A stretch of DNA of 64,000 nt from Lacticaseibacillus pabuli (GCF_028736235.1 NZ_CP117884.1:806001-870000), one strand, 5' to 3'; counted from the first letter of the stretch, positions 26,758 to 36,869 are shown. A program made the numbers and translations. The notes: generated by a model not told the origin, from the sequence alone.

Positions 26758-27399
26758 TTGTCAAATTCCAAGATTCCAAAGGCAACGGCAAAACGGTTAC
26801 CCGTGTACTACCGCTATCTGCGCTTCTTGGCAGATTCAGGCACACAGCGGGTATCGTCAACTGAGTTAGCTGATGCGGTAAAGGTTGACTCCGCCACGAT
26901 TAGACGTGATTTTTCCTATTTTGGTGCGCTCGGTAAGCGTGGTTACGGTTACGATGTTCGTGAACTCGTCGACTTCTTTAAGCGCATCTTGCGTCAAGAT
27001 CGCCTAACCAGCGTGGCGTTAGTCGGGCTGGACTCAATGGGCCAGGCGTTGCTACATTATAACTTCAGACAGAGCAACAATATGCGGATTAGCGCTGCTT
27101 TTGACGACGACAGTAAGCTCACTGGCACGATTGTTGCGGGCGTACCAGTTTACCCAACGTCTGAGATGGAGACCCAGTTGCGTGATCAGCAAATTAAGAT
27201 CGCCATCCTGACCGTTCCCGATGAACAGGCGCAGGATGTTGCGGATGCGCTTGTGAAGGCTGGTGTACTTGGTATCATGAACTTCACGACAACGCGTTTA
27301 AACCTTCCGAAAACTGTACGCGTGCAGAATGTGGACCTGGCCAGTGAACTGCAAACGCTGGTCTACTTCCTGGATAACTATGGGGATAAGGAAGACTAA
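26758..27399 (+). CDS. rex: Redox-sensing transcriptional repressor Rex
   Basis: A 213-residue NADH/NAD+ sensor controlling fermentation and respiration genes. The winged helix at residues ~15-75 includes [33 protein letters not shown]; the Rossmann NAD(H) domain follows ([13 protein letters not shown], a GxDxxG variant of the usual GxGxxG; and FDDD). A C-terminal swapped helix ends the chain. The TTG start follows GGAGG. The position next to groESL is typical of lactobacilli. Confidence 0.94.
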   Translation: MSNSKIPKATAKRLPVYYRYLRFLADSGTQRVSSTELADAVKVDSATIRRDFSYFGALGKRGYGYDVRELVDFFKRILRQDRLTSVALVGLDSMGQALLHYNFRQSNNMRISAAFDDDSKLTGTIVAGVPVYPTSEMETQLRDQQIKIAILTVPDEQAQDVADALVKAGVLGIMNFTTTRLNLPKTVRVQNVDLASELQTLVYFLDNYGDKED

Positions 27400-27415
27400 A
27401 CTGAATTGAAATAGG

Positions 27416-27442
27416 ACCGACTGCCAATCCAGCCGGTTTTTT
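27416..27442 (+). terminator. Terminator of rex
   Basis: ACCG-A-CTG and CAG-C-CGGT pair with a 6-nt loop and run into TTTTTT (27437-27442). Confidence 0.7.
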
Positions 27443-27553
27443 CGTGCCCAGACGCGTAAAATTTGCACTCTCTTAATGAGTCTGCTAATTTTTGTATCCC
27501 TTGGCGCACAAGCGATGCGGCTATTTTGACTGCAGAAATGACAATATTTGTGG
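27443..27553. other. Short intergenic stretch before the groE promoter
   Basis: About 110 bp with no gene or clear signal; it continues into the groE promoter at 27554. Confidence 0.5.
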
Positions 27554-27618
27554 TTGCATTCTGACACTGTCGTGATATAGTAACAATTGTGTTAGCACTT
27601 AATCGAATTGAGTGCTAA
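27554..27618 (+). promoter_or_regulatory. groESL promoter with CIRCE operator (HrcA site)
   Basis: TTGCAT (27554-27559) and TATAGT (27576-27581), 16 bp apart, precede a CIRCE element: TTAGCACTT (27592-27600), a 9-bp spacer, and GAGTGCTAA (27610-27618). Only one base departs from the consensus arms. HrcA should repress the operon here until heat or misfolding stress. Confidence 0.93.
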
Positions 27619-27653
27619 ATTAAACTAATAATATTCTGTATGGAGGGATTGTC

Positions 27654-27938
27654 TTGCTAAAACCATTAGGAGATCGTGTCATCGTCAAAGTCGAAGCCGA
27701 AAGGGAAGAGACCGTTGGCGGAATTGTTCTTGCCAGTAACGCCAAGGAGAAGCCACAGACCGGTAAAGTATCAGCTGTCGGTGAAGGTGCGCTGAGTCCA
27801 GAAGGCAAGCGGCTACCAATGTCAGTCGCTGTGGGCGATGAAATCATGTACGACAAGTACGCCGGCTCCGAAGTGAAGTATGAGGGCGAAAAGTACCTCA
27901 TCCTTCACGACAAGGATATTATGGCAATCGTCAAGTAA
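27654..27938 (+). CDS. groES: Co-chaperonin GroES
   Basis: A 94-residue co-chaperonin. It begins [13 protein letters not shown], has the mobile loop around [20 protein letters not shown] (~residues 17-36, contacting GroEL) and ends in the beta-hairpin [14 protein letters not shown]. The TTG start is preceded by GGAGGG. Under CIRCE control and cotranscribed with groEL 29 bp downstream. Confidence 0.97.
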   Translation: MLKPLGDRVIVKVEAEREETVGGIVLASNAKEKPQTGKVSAVGEGALSPEGKRLPMSVAVGDEIMYDKYAGSEVKYEGEKYLILHDKDIMAIVK

Positions 27939-27964
27939 TTGAATTCCAACTGAGGTGAATATAG

Positions 27965-29596
<1,632 letters not shown>

Positions 29597-29620
29597 TTCG
29601 TTTAAGCAAGACAATTTGAA

Positions 29621-29657
29621 GGTGTTCCTCGCATCCGTTGCGAGGAACACCTTTTTT
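29621..29657 (+). terminator. Terminator of groESL
   Basis: GGTGTTCCTCGCA (29621-29633) pairs exactly with TGCGAGGAACACC (29639-29651) over a 5-nt loop, followed by six T. Confidence 0.95.
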
Positions 29658-29663
29658 GGTGTC

Positions 29664-29704
29664 GGGGTTTCCTCTTTGGGGGTTTCCTCTTTAGGGGTTC
29701 CCTC
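29664..29704. repeat. Short tandem repeat after groEL
   Basis: Three near-identical units: GGGGTTTCCTCTTT (29664-29677), GGGGGTTTCCTCTTTA (29678-29693) and GGGGTTCCCTC (29694-29704). They sit just before the large inverted repeat. Confidence 0.75.
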
Positions 29705-29708
29705 GTCA

Positions 29709-29910
29709 GGGTGGTGGCGGCGGTGGTGCTCCGTGGCAATGCCATCGTCGTGCGGACGCTTCAGAACCGCAAAGTGCGCGGTTCTTCTCGCTACTTTTAG
29801 AACCAGCACAGACCGCTGTTTCTAAAAGTCCGGTTTTAGCGGGCAAAGTGCGCCCGCTAAAACTTTCACGACCATGGCATTGCCACTCCGCACCACCACC
29901 GCCACCACCC
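29709..29910. repeat. Large inverted repeat with internal hairpins
   Basis: A 44-bp arm (29709-29752) is matched by an inverted arm (29867-29910) at 39 of 44 positions. Inside are CGGAC/GTCCG (29753-29757, 29828-29832), which encloses hairpins at 29763-29785 and 29793-29829, then a 12-bp-stem hairpin at 29833-29863. The first and third hairpins share the loop sequence GCAAAGTGC. The unit could fold into a branched RNA or a cruciform. No coding frame or transposase is visible, and target-site duplications are not clear. It lies between groEL and an aldo-keto reductase gene. Confidence 0.85.
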
Positions 29911-30193
29911 GTGTTGTCAACCTCACGTCATCAGACTTGATGGTGCCCCAGAAATCGGGTGTAGGGCTGAGAACGCGCCAAATGCCCATATAACTAAGTG
30001 GATAGCTGACCGTCCGTTTAATTTGCAGTGAAGACACATATGGCGAGGCGCAATACGGACATAGGAAATAATTAAGCTCTGAGGGAATTAAATCACCGCA
30101 CTTTTAGGTGCGTACTTGCTGAAATTAGGCAACACTCTTAACATGGACCATGAACAATTAATAAGTAAACGAAATCTGTTTGGAGGTAATAAC
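29911..30193 (+). promoter_or_regulatory. Leader region of the aldo-keto reductase gene
   Basis: About 280 bp without a gene. A weak promoter candidate is TTGCTG (30116-30121), 17 bp, TAACAT (30139-30144). Nothing else recognisable. Confidence 0.35.
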
Positions 30194-31111
30194 ATGACAG
30201 AAAATAAATATTACGGACACAGCCTCGTGCCTGTCCAACCACTGGGATTAGGTACGAATAAGGTCGGCGGCCATAACCTGTTTCCTAATTTAAAGGATGA
30301 GGATGGTGTCGCTGTTATCAAAGCTGCCATTGCCAATGACCTTGATATGCTTGACACCGCCTATATGTATGGCCTCGGCCGCTCCGAAGAAATCATCGGT
30401 GAGACCGTGGGTAAAAAGGACCGCCGGAAGCTGGTCATCGCAACAAAGGCTGCACAAACTCCCGCTGATCCTCACGTCATTGATAACAGTCCTGCCTTTT
30501 TGAAGCAGGCCGTCGCTGATGCCCTAGAGCGTTTGCAGACCAAGACCATCGATATCTTCTACATCCATTTTCCAGATCAGAAGACACCGAAAAATCAAGC
30601 TGTCGCTGCGCTTGATGAATTGCGTCAGGAAGGTAAAGTTGGTGCAATTGGGGTTTCGAACTTCTCCCTAGCCCAAATTCGCGAAGCTAACCTCAACGGG
30701 ATGCTCGATGTCGTTGAAGACAACTATAGCCTCGTGCACCGTGATGCTGAACGGACCCTTTTCCCATACCTGCGTGAACAGGGCATTAGCTTTGTACCAT
30801 ATTTCCCACTGGCTTCCGGTTTGCTGACCGGCAAGTACAATCGCGAGGATGGTGCCAAGTTTAGTCAGTTCTCCGCCGCACAGTTTAGTCAAATTATGGA
30901 TGGCATTGACGTTGTGCGCGGTATCGCCAAGCAACACGACGCGACCGTCGCGCAGACCGTTCTGGCATGGTACATTGCTAACCCTGATATTGCGACCGTT
31001 ATTCCCGGCGCACGCAACGTGCAGCAACTTGAACAAAACGTGAAGGCACGCGATGTGCAGTTGTCTGACGATGAGTATCAGCAGATTGATCAGGCCTTCA
31101 GCGCGTTTTAA
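30194..31111 (+). CDS. Aldo/keto reductase
   Basis: A 305-residue NADPH-type oxidoreductase with the (beta/alpha)8 AKR fold. The catalytic tetrad can be placed: Asp in DTAYMYG, Tyr within that motif, Lys in VIATKAA, and His in IDIFYIHFPD. The cofactor-binding C-terminal segment is TVIPGARNVQQLEQN. ATG 30194 follows GGAGG; the frame extends upstream without a better site. The substrate is unknown. Confidence 0.9.
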   Translation: MTENKYYGHSLVPVQPLGLGTNKVGGHNLFPNLKDEDGVAVIKAAIANDLDMLDTAYMYGLGRSEEIIGETVGKKDRRKLVIATKAAQTPADPHVIDNSPAFLKQAVADALERLQTKTIDIFYIHFPDQKTPKNQAVAALDELRQEGKVGAIGVSNFSLAQIREANLNGMLDVVEDNYSLVHRDAERTLFPYLREQGISFVPYFPLASGLLTGKYNREDGAKFSQFSAAQFSQIMDGIDVVRGIAKQHDATVAQTVLAWYIANPDIATVIPGARNVQQLEQNVKARDVQLSDDEYQQIDQAFSAF

Positions 31112-31123
31112 ATCTAAAGATAT

Positions 31124-31230
31124 TTGCGATGTAATAGACAGCGGGTAAAATTATCGCTACACTCGAGACACGTTATTTTGTAACGGTTTCGGAGGGCTCA
31201 GTGCGTTCCATGCGCCGAGTCCATTTTTGT
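31124..31230 (+). promoter_or_regulatory. Promoter and structured leader of the membrane protein gene
   Basis: TTGCGA (31124-31129) and TAAAAT (31146-31151) are 16 bp apart. Downstream, an imperfect hairpin (GGCTC...GCG with CGC...GAGTCC, ~31195-31224) is followed by ATTTTTG, so it may act as an attenuator. The hairpin also begins within a second ribosome-binding-like sequence, GGAGGG (31191-31196). Confidence 0.5.
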
Positions 31231-31245
31231 GGAGGACAGACGAAC

Positions 31246-31797
31246 ATGTTAGGGATTGTCTTACTGATTTTAGCCGTGCTTTTCTTTACGCGCGGCATTT
31301 TTCGAGCGGAACCCGTGTCGCGATTTGAGGCGCTCACCATTCCGGTTTACAGTCTGGTAATGGGATTGTTGGCTATTCGGCAACACATGCCATCAGCCGT
31401 GGCCCTGACTGTTACCGTCGTTGTGGGGGCAATTGCGGGGTACCTCCAGAGTCTCAGTATCCAGGTGGAGGTTACGGACAAACTGGACGACCGCCAGCGG
31501 CCCGTCGTGAAGGTGCGCCGCGGTGTGATGTTTCTGGTTGGCTGGCTCATCATCTTTGCCTTTGGATTTCTCTACGCCTGGCATACGGGTCAGCATCTCG
31601 ATTTGATTGAAACGGCGCAGGAAGAAATCACCAAGGATTTACTCAGCTTTCGCAACTTCACTAGCGGTGCCAGTTGGAATGTTTACCTCCAATCCGCGGT
31701 GGCTGGACTGGTCTACATTCTGATGTTAATCCGCAAAGAACCCAAAATTGGCGAAGCCGTGGCACATGGGGTCCGGCAGCGGCGGCGGCATCGGTAG
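31246..31797 (+). CDS. Multi-pass membrane protein of unknown function
   Basis: A 183-residue protein with about five hydrophobic segments (residues ~1-18, 28-42, 48-65, ~95-115 and ~148-165) and a basic C-terminus. Weak resemblance to CcdC-type proteins is noted but not secure. ATG 31246 follows GGAGG; an in-frame GTG at 31201 with its own GGAGGG is also possible and would add 15 residues. Function unknown. Confidence 0.6.
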   Translation: MLGIVLLILAVLFFTRGIFRAEPVSRFEALTIPVYSLVMGLLAIRQHMPSAVALTVTVVVGAIAGYLQSLSIQVEVTDKLDDRQRPVVKVRRGVMFLVGWLIIFAFGFLYAWHTGQHLDLIETAQEEITKDLLSFRNFTSGASWNVYLQSAVAGLVYILMLIRKEPKIGEAVAHGVRQRRRHR

Positions 31798-31811
31798 TCT
31801 CCGCGAGGCCG

Positions 31812-31840
31812 TTCGCTTTAACGGGCGTTTAGTGTATAAT
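31812..31840 (+). promoter_or_regulatory. Promoter of the LOG-family gene
   Basis: TTCGCT (31812-31817) and a perfect TATAAT (31835-31840) are 17 bp apart, about 45 bp before the start codon. Confidence 0.65.
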
Positions 31841-31885
31841 TGAACCTTAATATTTAGAATCTAGTTATGAACGGGAGTGAAGCAG

Positions 31886-32455
31886 TTGAAGCTGACAGTA
31901 TTTTGCGGGGCGCGTTTTGGACGTCACCACAGTTACGAACAAGTTGCCAATGCACTGGGGTGGTACATGGGCCGGAATGGGTTTGACCTGGTTTATGGGG
32001 GATCCCAATCAGGTATCATGGGTGTCATCAGTGGTGCGGTGCTTGCTGCTGGCGGCGAAGTGACAGGCATCTCTCCTGCAGGTATGTTTGAATCCGAAGT
32101 GCCGCGGGAAAATGCGACCTACAACATCGTGACCAACGACATGGACGAGCGCAAACGCAAGCTGATGGAAGAGGCGGATGCCTTCTTCGTTTTCCCAGGC
32201 GGTTTGGGGACACTTGAGGAGTTGGCCCAGACCTTGTCCTGGATGGCCATTGACCTCTTGCCAGTGAAGCCGATTGCGATTTTTAATATGAATCACTATT
32301 ACGATTCGTTGGTGAACATGCTCGACGTGTTCGTTCAGGAAAACTTTGCCAGCCCCGAAGTGATGGACCACGTGTTCATTTCCGACAATTTTGAATCCTT
32401 GCTCCAGCAGGTTAATGCCGATGCGAGCGGGTTTGAGATTGCTGCAGAGGGTTAA
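31886..32455 (+). CDS. LOG family nucleotide 5'-monophosphate phosphoribohydrolase
   Basis: A 189-residue Rossmann protein of the Lonely Guy family (TIGR00730), which cleaves the base from (cytokinin) nucleoside monophosphates. The diagnostic PGGLGTLEEL (~residues 98-107) and YGGSQSGIMG (~37-46) motifs bind the phosphate and ribose. TTG 31886 is nine bases after GGGAG; the GTG at 31877 abuts that site. In bacteria it probably acts in nucleotide recycling. Confidence 0.88.
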   Translation: MKLTVFCGARFGRHHSYEQVANALGWYMGRNGFDLVYGGSQSGIMGVISGAVLAAGGEVTGISPAGMFESEVPRENATYNIVTNDMDERKRKLMEEADAFFVFPGGLGTLEELAQTLSWMAIDLLPVKPIAIFNMNHYYDSLVNMLDVFVQENFASPEVMDHVFISDNFESLLQQVNADASGFEIAAEG

Positions 32456-32462
32456 AGCATCA

Positions 32463-32484
32463 AGACGCCTAGTGCGTCTTTTTT
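32463..32484 (+). terminator. Terminator of the LOG-family gene
   Basis: AGACGC (32463-32468) pairs with GCGTCT (32474-32479), followed by TTTTTT. Confidence 0.75.
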
Positions 32485-32569
32485 CTTTGCTGTTTTTCTG
32501 TCCGGACTGGCGGTAGCGCCTTCTTTGTGCTCCCAAAATTTGATATGCTGGTGCCGAGGTGAGCGCAGA

Positions 32570-33169
32570 ATGGATTATCCCGAAATCAAAAGGGCAACGT
32601 TGCGACTAGATGATTGCGAAAATGAGCATCAGTATACGGATTGTACGATTACTGGGAGTGATACCAGTGTGCACTTAGCGGCTACTGAATTTGTCCATTG
32701 TGAATTTAGTGGCGACTTTACCGCTAGTGAGCTACTGGATGTTACCATTCAGCGCTCGAACCTAGCGAACTCGGATTGGGCCCGGAGCACGTTCAGTGGC
32801 GTCGTGTGGTCGGGGTGCCGGCTGACGGGTAGTAATCTGGATGCCTGTCGCCTAATCCAGTGTCAGATGACCGAGTGTACGGCCAAGCTGTTGAATTTGA
32901 GCGAGTCCAGTCTCGAAAAATGTCGCTTTGATCACTGTGATTTTTCGGAAGCCAGCATGCAGGCCGTTCGGGTGAAACCAATAGTGGGCTGGCCTGATTG
33001 TCAGTTTGAGGCGGTTTCCTTGCAGGACACTCGCCTCGCCAAGTGGGACCTTTCAAAGGCAATTTTCACCAATCTAATCGTTAGCCCAGAACTTTTGCCG
33101 GGGCTAACAATCGCGCCATGGCAAGCGGTTGCGCTAATCGGTAACTTGGGCGTTAACATCCGCGGTTAA
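32570..33169 (+). CDS. Pentapeptide-repeat protein, Qnr-like
   Basis: A 199-residue protein rich in A(D/N)LXX-type five-residue repeats (e.g. SNLANSDWARSTFSG, SNLDACRLIQCQM, CRFDHCDFSEASM), which should form a right-handed quadrilateral beta-helix. Members include DNA-gyrase-protecting Qnr/MfpA proteins, but many have no known role. The ATG at 32570 is downstream of AGGTGAG; the frame continues upstream without a better site. Cys occurs unusually often. Confidence 0.8.
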   Translation: MDYPEIKRATLRLDDCENEHQYTDCTITGSDTSVHLAATEFVHCEFSGDFTASELLDVTIQRSNLANSDWARSTFSGVVWSGCRLTGSNLDACRLIQCQMTECTAKLLNLSESSLEKCRFDHCDFSEASMQAVRVKPIVGWPDCQFEAVSLQDTRLAKWDLSKAIFTNLIVSPELLPGLTIAPWQAVALIGNLGVNIRG

Positions 33170-33249
33170 ATTAACGTAGCCAAACGCAGACGGTTGCGCT
33201 AGAATGTTCCAGTGCTTACGAAAACTTATGAAATTGTGGGAGTATAGAA

Positions 33250-35085
33250 ATGCAACATTTTAAGCGACTTTTGATCGGTCGTCCTCTGAAATCTTCAGAG
33301 GAGGGCGGACAGAAGCTCGGAAAACTAAAAGCTTTGGCAATGCTGAGTTCCGACGCGCTGTCTTCCGTGGCGTATGGGACTGAACAAATTGTTCTTGTCC
33401 TGACCACCCTGTCAGCGGCGGCCATTTGGTACTCATTGCCAATCGCGGCGTTCGTGTTGATTCTGCTGCTCAGCTTGACGCTGTCCTACAAACAGATCAT
33501 CCACGCCTACCCAAGTGGCGGTGGGGCTTACGTCGTTTCCAGTGAAAACCTGGGCCGGTCAGCCGGCTTGCTTGCCGGGGGTTCACTGCTAATTGATTAC
33601 ATGCTGACGGTTGCTGTTTCTGTATCAGCTGGGGCTGAGGCGTTGTCCTCGGCTATTCCCGTGCTGTACGGACATGAAGTCGCAATCTCCCTGGTCATCA
33701 TCATCGTGCTGATGGCGATGAACCTGCGGGGGATGAGCGAGTCCGCTAACTTCCTGATGGTGCCGGTTTACCTCTTTGTCATTTCAATCACTGCAATGAT
33801 TATCTGGGGTCTGTTCCGGATTGCAACTGGCGACATTCCAATGCAGGCGCGTGCCCAAGTTGGCAGCGTCGTGCCAGGGATTACCGCCGCCTTGATTTTC
33901 CGGGCGTTCAGTAGTGGTTCCTCCTCACTGACTGGGGTTGAAGCCATCAGTAACGCCGTGCCGTTCTTCAAGAAGCCGCGCGCCCACAACGCGGCAAGTA
34001 CGTTGGCCATCATGGCGTCTATCCTCGGGTTCTTCTTTGCTGGGATTACCTTCCTGAACTACTGGTACGGGATTGTGCCCGTGGCGAAGGTCACCGTGCT
34101 GTCCCAGGTCGCCGGCTTTACCTTTGGCCACGGCTTCATGTACTACCTGATTCAATTCGCGACCGCCCTGATTTTGGCAGTTGCCGCAAACACCGGATTC
34201 TCTGCGTTTCCCGTCCTGGCATTTAACTTGGCCAAGGATAAGTACATGCCACATATGTACATGGATCGTGGGGACCGCCTGGGCTATTCCAACGGGATTA
34301 TGACCCTGGCGTTTGGCTCCGCGATTCTGATTGCGATTTTCCACGGTTCCACCGAGCGCTTGATTCCACTTTATGCGGTGGGCGTGTTCATTCCGTTTAC
34401 CTTGAGCCAAAGTGGCATGATTCGCCACTGGCTACGTGAACGCGGCAAGGGCTTTGTTGGCCGTATGCTCGCCAACTTTACCGGTGCGCTGATTTCCTTT
34501 GCTATCCTGGTCATTCTGTTCGTTTACCGCTTGCCTGACATCTGGCCATTCTTTATCATCATGCCTGTCCTCCTTGCTTTCTTCTACCAAATCCACAAGC
34601 ACTACAAGAATGTGGCTGAGCAGCTGCGGCTGCCAGAAACCGCTGAAGAGGCGATGTTGCACAACTATGATGGCAGTACCGTCATTGTCCTGGTCGGTAA
34701 CGTGACGCGAGTAACCCGCGGCGCACTCGACTACGCGCAAACGGTTGGTGATTATGTCATCGCGATGCACGTGTCGATGGACGAAAACCCATCGAAGGAA
34801 CACGAAACCAACACGGAATTCCGCAAAGACTTCCCGCAAGTCCGGTTCGTGGACGTGCACTCATCCTACCGTTCTGTGGTGGGGCCAGTGCTTCGTTTCG
34901 TGGACACGATTGCACGCAATGCAGCAAAGCGCAATTACACGACGACCGTGCTGATTCCGCAGTTTGTGCCACGTAAACCGTGGCAGAACATTTTGCATAA
35001 CCAGACCAATATTCGCCTGCGTGCAGCCTTTGCTAGCCGGGAGAATGTCATCGTGTCAACTTACTCTTACCATTTGAAAAAGTAG
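33250..35085 (+). CDS. kimA: KimA-like K+ importer (APC superfamily)
   Basis: A 611-residue membrane transporter with about twelve transmembrane segments (first ~450 residues) and a cytosolic ~150-residue C-terminal domain. The N-terminus has LKALAMLSSDALSSVAYGTEQ, characteristic of KimA/YdaO proton-coupled potassium importers rather than amino-acid permeases. KimA activity is inhibited by c-di-AMP in Bacillus, but no c-di-AMP riboswitch lies in the 80-bp upstream gap here. A weak GGGAG precedes the start. Confidence 0.85.
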   Translation: MQHFKRLLIGRPLKSSEEGGQKLGKLKALAMLSSDALSSVAYGTEQIVLVLTTLSAAAIWYSLPIAAFVLILLLSLTLSYKQIIHAYPSGGGAYVVSSENLGRSAGLLAGGSLLIDYMLTVAVSVSAGAEALSSAIPVLYGHEVAISLVIIIVLMAMNLRGMSESANFLMVPVYLFVISITAMIIWGLFRIATGDIPMQARAQVGSVVPGITAALIFRAFSSGSSSLTGVEAISNAVPFFKKPRAHNAASTLAIMASILGFFFAGITFLNYWYGIVPVAKVTVLSQVAGFTFGHGFMYYLIQFATALILAVAANTGFSAFPVLAFNLAKDKYMPHMYMDRGDRLGYSNGIMTLAFGSAILIAIFHGSTERLIPLYAVGVFIPFTLSQSGMIRHWLRERGKGFVGRMLANFTGALISFAILVILFVYRLPDIWPFFIIMPVLLAFFYQIHKHYKNVAEQLRLPETAEEAMLHNYDGSTVIVLVGNVTRVTRGALDYAQTVGDYVIAMHVSMDENPSKEHETNTEFRKDFPQVRFVDVHSSYRSVVGPVLRFVDTIARNAAKRNYTTTVLIPQFVPRKPWQNILHNQTNIRLRAAFASRENVIVSTYSYHLKK

Positions 35086-35092
35086 CCCAATC

Positions 35093-35138
35093 AAAAAGAG
35101 CCGGGAGACAGTGCAACACTGTCTACCAGCTCTTTTTG
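35093..35138. terminator. Bidirectional terminator between kimA and the next gene
   Basis: Nested arms AAAAAGAGC (35093-35101) with GCTCTTTTT (35129-35137) and AGACAGTG (35106-35113) with CACTGTCT (35117-35124). Confidence 0.88.
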
Positions 35139-35609
35139 TCACTCACCAAATGCAGCGCTCAAGGTGCTCATGACCAGTCCCGTTGCGGCGAAAAGAAGCA
35201 GCCACGCGACGGGTCCCATTTGGACGATGGTCATCTGCTGAAAGCTTAAGAACCTGCCCAGCTGGCTCCGGTGGCTCGCGTACATGAGCAGCAATTGTTG
35301 TCCCAGCATGACCAAACTCAGCAGGTGGGCAATGGCACCCGTTGCGCGCCACGGCAACACGGCGACGATTGTGACCACAATGGCCGGCACCCACAGTGTG
35401 TAGGGCGGCAAATTGGTGATGCCCCAAACGTGCAACTGGTTCAGCAAGTCGATGGCGCTGTACGGCAGTGGTCGAATATCCGTCTGTGCGTACCCGGGCA
35501 CAATGAGCAGAATGGCAATGATGCCGCTCAGCACCGCGCTAACGGTGTGGGCAGTTTGCGGCCTGTCCGGATGCACCGTGATTTCTCGTTTTTCTAATGA
35601 TGGCCCCAT
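35139..35609 (-). CDS. Small membrane protein of unknown function
   Basis: A 156-residue protein with four hydrophobic segments (~24-43, ~75-90, ~96-116 and ~132-152) and no recognised domain. ATG 35609 is next to GGAG; the frame extends upstream to 35777, across the divergent gene's leader, without support. It is divergently transcribed from the RlmA-type gene. Function unknown. Confidence 0.6.
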   Translation of the reverse strand: MGPSLEKREITVHPDRPQTAHTVSAVLSGIIAILLIVPGYAQTDIRPLPYSAIDLLNQLHVWGITNLPPYTLWVPAIVVTIVAVLPWRATGAIAHLLSLVMLGQQLLLMYASHRSQLGRFLSFQQMTIVQMGPVAWLLLFAATGLVMSTLSAAFGE

Positions 35610-35691
35610 AGCTCCGTCCTCCAATGTTAAAATAAGTTTATCTGATTCGGGGCGCGCTGTTAAGTCGACGGGCCAATTCATGGAGGCATTT

Positions 35692-36522
35692 ATGCGTAAA
35701 ATTAATACCAAGGCGGCTGCAATCGACGCTGCGGGGCGGCTGTTCGCCTGCCCAGTTTGCGGGGCAAACCTGTACATTGGCGATACCAGCCTGCGCTGTG
35801 GGAACGGGCATGTTTACGATCTGAACAAGAAGGGGACGGTCAACTTTTTGAGTGCGCCGGTGAAGACCGAGTACGATGAGGAGATGCTCGCTGCACGGCG
35901 TCGTGTCTTGCAGGCGGGCTTCTTTACGCCGTTCATTGACCAAATGCGTGCGCAATTGCCCCAACACGCCCGCTTACTCGACATCGGCTGTGGTGAGGGG
36001 ACACCAACCGATATGCTGGCCGACCGGACTGATCTGGCTGTGGGTTTTGATATCTCGGCACCCGCAATCAAATTGGCCGGTGCGTTGCCAGGTGACGCGA
36101 TTTTCTGTGTCGCTGATTTGGCCCGCCTCCCGTTTGCGGACGACAGCTTTAACGTCATTGCTGACATCTTTTCACCCGGCGCCTATGCTGAGTTTGAGCG
36201 GGTACTGGCACCAGGTGGCCGTATTTTGAAGATTATTCCAAACAGCGGCTACCTCCACGAACTGCGTGAGGCTTTGTACGCCGGCACGGATAAGGCAACG
36301 TATTCCAACGAGCGCGTCAAACAGCATTTTCTGGAACGTTATCCGGATGCTCAGATTCAGCCCATTACTTATGATTTTGCTTGCAGTTCCGAGCTGTTTG
36401 CTGACCTGGTGCGGATGACGCCGCTCAGCTGGCAAGCACCGGCCGCGCAACGGGCTGACTTGCTCGCACACCCATTGTCTAGCATTCAGGTGGATGTCGA
36501 GTTACTGACCGTTAATATATGA
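35692..36522 (+). CDS. rlmA: 23S rRNA (guanine-N1)-methyltransferase, RlmA type
   Basis: A 276-residue enzyme methylating G745 or G748 in helix 35 of 23S rRNA. A zinc-binding N-terminus (CPVC...CGNGHVYD) is followed by a SAM domain with DIGCGEGTPT (~residues 95-104). ATG 35692 follows GGAGG at 35682-35686; an earlier in-frame ATG contains that site. In Gram-positives the RlmA(II)/TlrB subgroup targets G748, but the subgroup cannot be separated here. Confidence 0.9.
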   Translation: MRKINTKAAAIDAAGRLFACPVCGANLYIGDTSLRCGNGHVYDLNKKGTVNFLSAPVKTEYDEEMLAARRRVLQAGFFTPFIDQMRAQLPQHARLLDIGCGEGTPTDMLADRTDLAVGFDISAPAIKLAGALPGDAIFCVADLARLPFADDSFNVIADIFSPGAYAEFERVLAPGGRILKIIPNSGYLHELREALYAGTDKATYSNERVKQHFLERYPDAQIQPITYDFACSSELFADLVRMTPLSWQAPAAQRADLLAHPLSSIQVDVELLTVNI

Positions 36523-36529
36523 TAAGATG

Positions 36530-36566
36530 CCAGCACCGCCCATTTCTTGTGGCCGGTGCTGGTTTT
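36530..36566 (+). terminator. Terminator of rlmA
   Basis: CCAGCACCG (36530-36538) pairs exactly with CGGTGCTGG (36554-36562), followed by TTTTGATTT. Confidence 0.85.
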
Positions 36567-36606
36567 GATTTGCGGACAAGACGCGCATTTTGCATGTGAA
36601 TCAACT

Positions 36607-36635
36607 TTGCTAAATAATAGCTTATAAGATAAAAT
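36607..36635 (+). promoter_or_regulatory. Promoter of the mutS-mutL cluster
   Basis: TTGCTA (36607-36612) and TAAAAT (36630-36635) are 17 bp apart, in an AT-rich stretch about 40 bp before the first gene. Confidence 0.75.
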
Positions 36636-36671
36636 AATAAGGTATAACAACACGAATTCGGAGGGAATATC

Positions 36672-36869
36672 ATGGCCCTTAGCGCAGCACAAAAAGCCGC
36701 CCAGAAGCGGTACAAAGAACGCAATGCGGAGCGGCAACGGTATTATGTTGCCAAGTCCACGGCACTACGGTTTGTTGAGATGGCAAGCGAAGCGGACTTT
36801 GCCCAATTATGTGAGCGAATTGACGCACGTCGTAGCCAGTTAGAAGTTGGAGAAAAAGTGAATGGTTAA
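36672..36869 (+). CDS. Small basic protein coupled to mutS
   Basis: A 65-residue, highly charged, mostly helical protein ([20 protein letters not shown]) without cysteines or membrane segments. It has its own GGAGGG and overlaps mutS by 8 bases, so it is translationally coupled. The overall shape resembles small RHH-like or phage-type DNA-binding proteins, but no family is certain. A role in mismatch repair is possible but unproven. Confidence 0.65.
   Translation: MALSAAQKAAQKRYKERNAERQRYYVAKSTALRFVEMASEADFAQLCERIDARRSQLEVGEKVNG

Noticed and set aside
29616..29825. A 69-codon open frame across the groEL terminator and repeats
   Set aside because: It runs through a perfect terminator and the short tandem repeats, so it is very unlikely to be translated.
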